Positions 63,835 to 64,000 of a DNA stretch of 64,000 nt are shown here, one piece after another. The notes under the pieces were generated by a model. The model did no database searches and was not told the origin of the DNA. It saw only the letters and a program-made list of their open reading frames with translations. The stretch is taken from positions 519,830-583,829 of the forward strand of contig NZ_CABVHK010000001.1 of assembly GCF_902497785.1 (NCBI RefSeq), given 5' to 3'. Each line of letters begins with the position of its first letter. The stretch's first letter is position 1. The DNA comes from Pseudomonas fluorescens (GTDB lineage: Bacteria; Pseudomonadota; Gammaproteobacteria; Pseudomonadales; Pseudomonadaceae). Both the position numbers and the translations under genes were made by a program.

Positions 63835-64000
63835 GTAAATACCCCAATAATGAACTCCCGCATGCTACGGGGAGCGGGCGAGGGTAGCGGTGAAGCTTTG
63901 TTGGTGCTGTGTGAAATTGTGTAAGGGTTTTACTCGGGGGTGGGCGTGGGCGTATATCCTTTACCCCCTGAATATTTTGCGCTTGTTATGCCGCCATCGC
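63835..64000. other. Upstream region of the efflux operon, no gene seen
   Basis: 166 bases to the window edge, presumably the efflux promoter. TGTGTGAAATTGTGTAAGGG at about 63907-63926 is AT-richer. No recognisable operator or gene start was found. Confidence 0.3.

Noticed and set aside
62290..63924. 544-codon plus-strand frame
   Set aside because: Antisense shadow of the efflux adaptor gene; no domain or start signal.

Overview
The window looks like chromosomal DNA of a fluorescent Pseudomonas, most likely of the P. fluorescens group. The evidence is high GC, many REP palindromes of the types built on TAGGAGCGAGCTTGCTCGCG, AGCTGCCGAAGGCTGCGATC and GGCGAGGGAGCTTGCTCCCG, and typical Pseudomonas genes: an MvaT-type H-NS protein, a PtxS-controlled kgu operon and an AruH transaminase. 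I saw no rRNA or tRNA gene, CRISPR array, insertion sequence or prophage. Many genes are recognised from family knowledge. The regulatory sites and repeats were read by eye and not tested statistically.

Layout. 1-7.8 kb: the end of a YeiH-type transporter, then a four-gene operon (DUF1302, DUF1329, YCF48/BNR-like, MMPL/RND) that looks like an envelope system for a hydrophobic substrate. 7.9-10.6 kb: four small unknown proteins and a type IB topoisomerase. 10.7-13.3 kb: modABC with a ModE-like operator and an inverted repeat that could hide the modA ribosome binding site. 13.4-15.7 kb: a nitronate monooxygenase-like gene and an acuI/yhdH reductase. 15.8-18.4 kb: an alkylation-repair locus, 2OG-Fe(II) oxygenase, alkB and ada; a near-identical Ada-box-like element precedes both transcription units, and Ada lacks three of its four zinc cysteines. 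18.4-20.5 kb: six small proteins. 20.7 kb: galU. 21.8-26.7 kb: a 1639-residue lipoprotein with a PI-PLC-like head, a cysteine repeat and about eleven FN3 modules, less GC-rich than its surroundings.

26.9-34.9 kb: gor, a KfrA-like coiled-coil DNA-binding protein divergent from a tyrosine recombinase, ahpC, ahpF, gloA, a DUF4946-like secreted protein and an MvaT paralogue with a TTG start. 35-40.3 kb: a CSS-EAL phosphodiesterase, hpd, rarD and an aldo/keto reductase. 40.5-44.5 kb: an MFS carrier, a CdaR-type regulator and glycerate kinase. 44.8-49.3 kb: a chemoreceptor, a truncated-looking protein that converges on a damaged LuxR-type gene, and aruH. 49.4-54.9 kb: the kguEKTD operon and ptxS, each with a perfect PtxS palindrome. 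54.9-56.4 kb: a LysE exporter and an AraC regulator. 56.7-58.6 kb: a second FN3 protein. 58.7-63.8 kb: a DUF1345 protein and a two-gene RND efflux pump.

The parts most worth following are the alkylation locus with its zinc-site-deficient Ada, the FN3/PI-PLC surface-type genes that share CT-N12-AG dyads in their upstream regions, the KfrA-like/recombinase pair, and the modA leader.
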